From Pelagibacteraceae bacterium (GTDB taxonomy: Bacteria > Pseudomonadota > Alphaproteobacteria > Pelagibacterales > Pelagibacteraceae), in NCBI GenBank assembly GCA_002684895.1, contig NYVZ01000004.1, positions 82,626-88,695 on the forward strand: a DNA stretch of 6,070 nucleotides. Reading direction: 5' to 3'. Numbering within the stretch: the first letter of the stretch is position 1; each line of letters starts with the position of its first letter. Below the pieces are notes generated by a model, which saw nothing but the letters and a program-made list of their open reading frames with translations, did no database searches and was not told the origin of the DNA. Both the position numbers and the translations under genes were made by a program. This document shows positions 5,759 to 6,070 of this stretch, piece after piece.

Positions 5759-6070
5759 TTAATTTCCATGCATAATGAATAGAAGCAATACCACCAAAAA
5801 TATTTTTGAAATTAACATTTTTGAAACCAGCTTTGATTAGTTTTTTTGAAATTTCATGTTGAGGGTAAAAGTCTTCAATACTCTTTACTAAATATTTGTA
5901 CGGATTAGAGTTTTGATTAAATATCTTACCAAATAGAGGAATGGTTTTGGAGTAAAGTTTATATAAATTGCTTATGACTGACTTATCAACTTTATAGAAT
6001 TCAAGACAGTAAAAGCCCCCCCCTTTATTTAAAATTCTAAATGATTCATTAAGCGCACGTTCTAAACTTG
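5751..6070 (-). CDS. ubiE: ubiquinone/menaquinone C-methyltransferase UbiE, C-terminal part only
   Basis: UbiE is an S-adenosylmethionine-dependent C-methyltransferase acting on the benzoquinol ring in ubiquinone synthesis. Only the last 105 residues are in the window; the N-terminal SAM-binding half lies upstream, outside it. Visible are LERALNESFRILNKGGGFYC, followed directly by LEF, matching the family's 'LKPGG-F-LEF' strand. Next come YKLYSKTIPLFGKI, YKYLVKSIEDFYPQHEI, the AGFKNVNFKNIFGGIASIHY segment and a final AWKLND. These correspond to the UbiE C-terminal 'FP...G...V...GG..A.H...K' pattern. The stop TAA at 5753-5751 lies 3 bases inside the ubiB reading frame, so the genes overlap by 8 bases. 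A run of eight G encodes the GGG; the frame is intact on both sides. Confidence 0.93.
   Translation of the reverse strand, partial: SLERALNESFRILNKGGGFYCLEFYKVDKSVISNLYKLYSKTIPLFGKIFNQNSNPYKYLVKSIEDFYPQHEISKKLIKAGFKNVNFKNIFGGIASIHYAWKLND

Overview
The window looks like a compact, strongly AT-rich alphaproteobacterial genome, most like the SAR11/Pelagibacterales group. That placement is an inference from base composition, Lys/Ile/Asn-rich proteins, near-zero intergenic space and gene content; no marker gene such as 16S rRNA is present. All eight genes lie on the minus strand, so the reading order runs from high to low coordinates.

Layout in transcription order: the 3' part of ubiE (5751-6070, cut by the window edge), ubiB (4202-5758), coaBC (2986-4194), dut (2565-3008), a MoeB/ThiF/HesA-type E1-like adenylyltransferase (1822-2565), a secreted bacterial SH3-like protein (1378-1829, with a frameshift in its signal peptide), fabA (816-1322) and the 5' part of fabB (1-812, cut by the window edge). 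Neighbouring genes overlap by 1 to 23 bases or lie 3 to 7 bases apart. The one exception is a 55-base gap before fabA, the only intergenic space where a promoter could sit. I see no rRNA, tRNA, insertion sequence, CRISPR array, attachment site or convincing terminator hairpin.

Functionally the genes form two blocks. ubiE and ubiB serve ubiquinone synthesis, coaBC makes 4'-phosphopantetheine for coenzyme A (and indirectly for acyl carrier protein), and dut removes dUTP. As I recall, ubiE-ubiB-coaBC-dut is a conserved alphaproteobacterial cluster. fabA and fabB are the paired enzymes of anaerobic-type unsaturated fatty acid synthesis. Between the blocks lie the E1-like enzyme of unknown partner and the periplasmic SH3 protein.

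This is mostly housekeeping DNA, and I do not see a new defence, mobile or biosynthetic system. The point most worth a second look is the SH3 gene. A run of 13 A (13 T on the coding strand) inside its signal peptide puts a well-formed signal sequence out of frame with the mature domain. This is either a sequencing or assembly error, or a real slippage site. At the same junction, the E1-like enzyme lacks the last of its four expected zinc cysteines, and the codon involved shares a base with the SH3 start codon.
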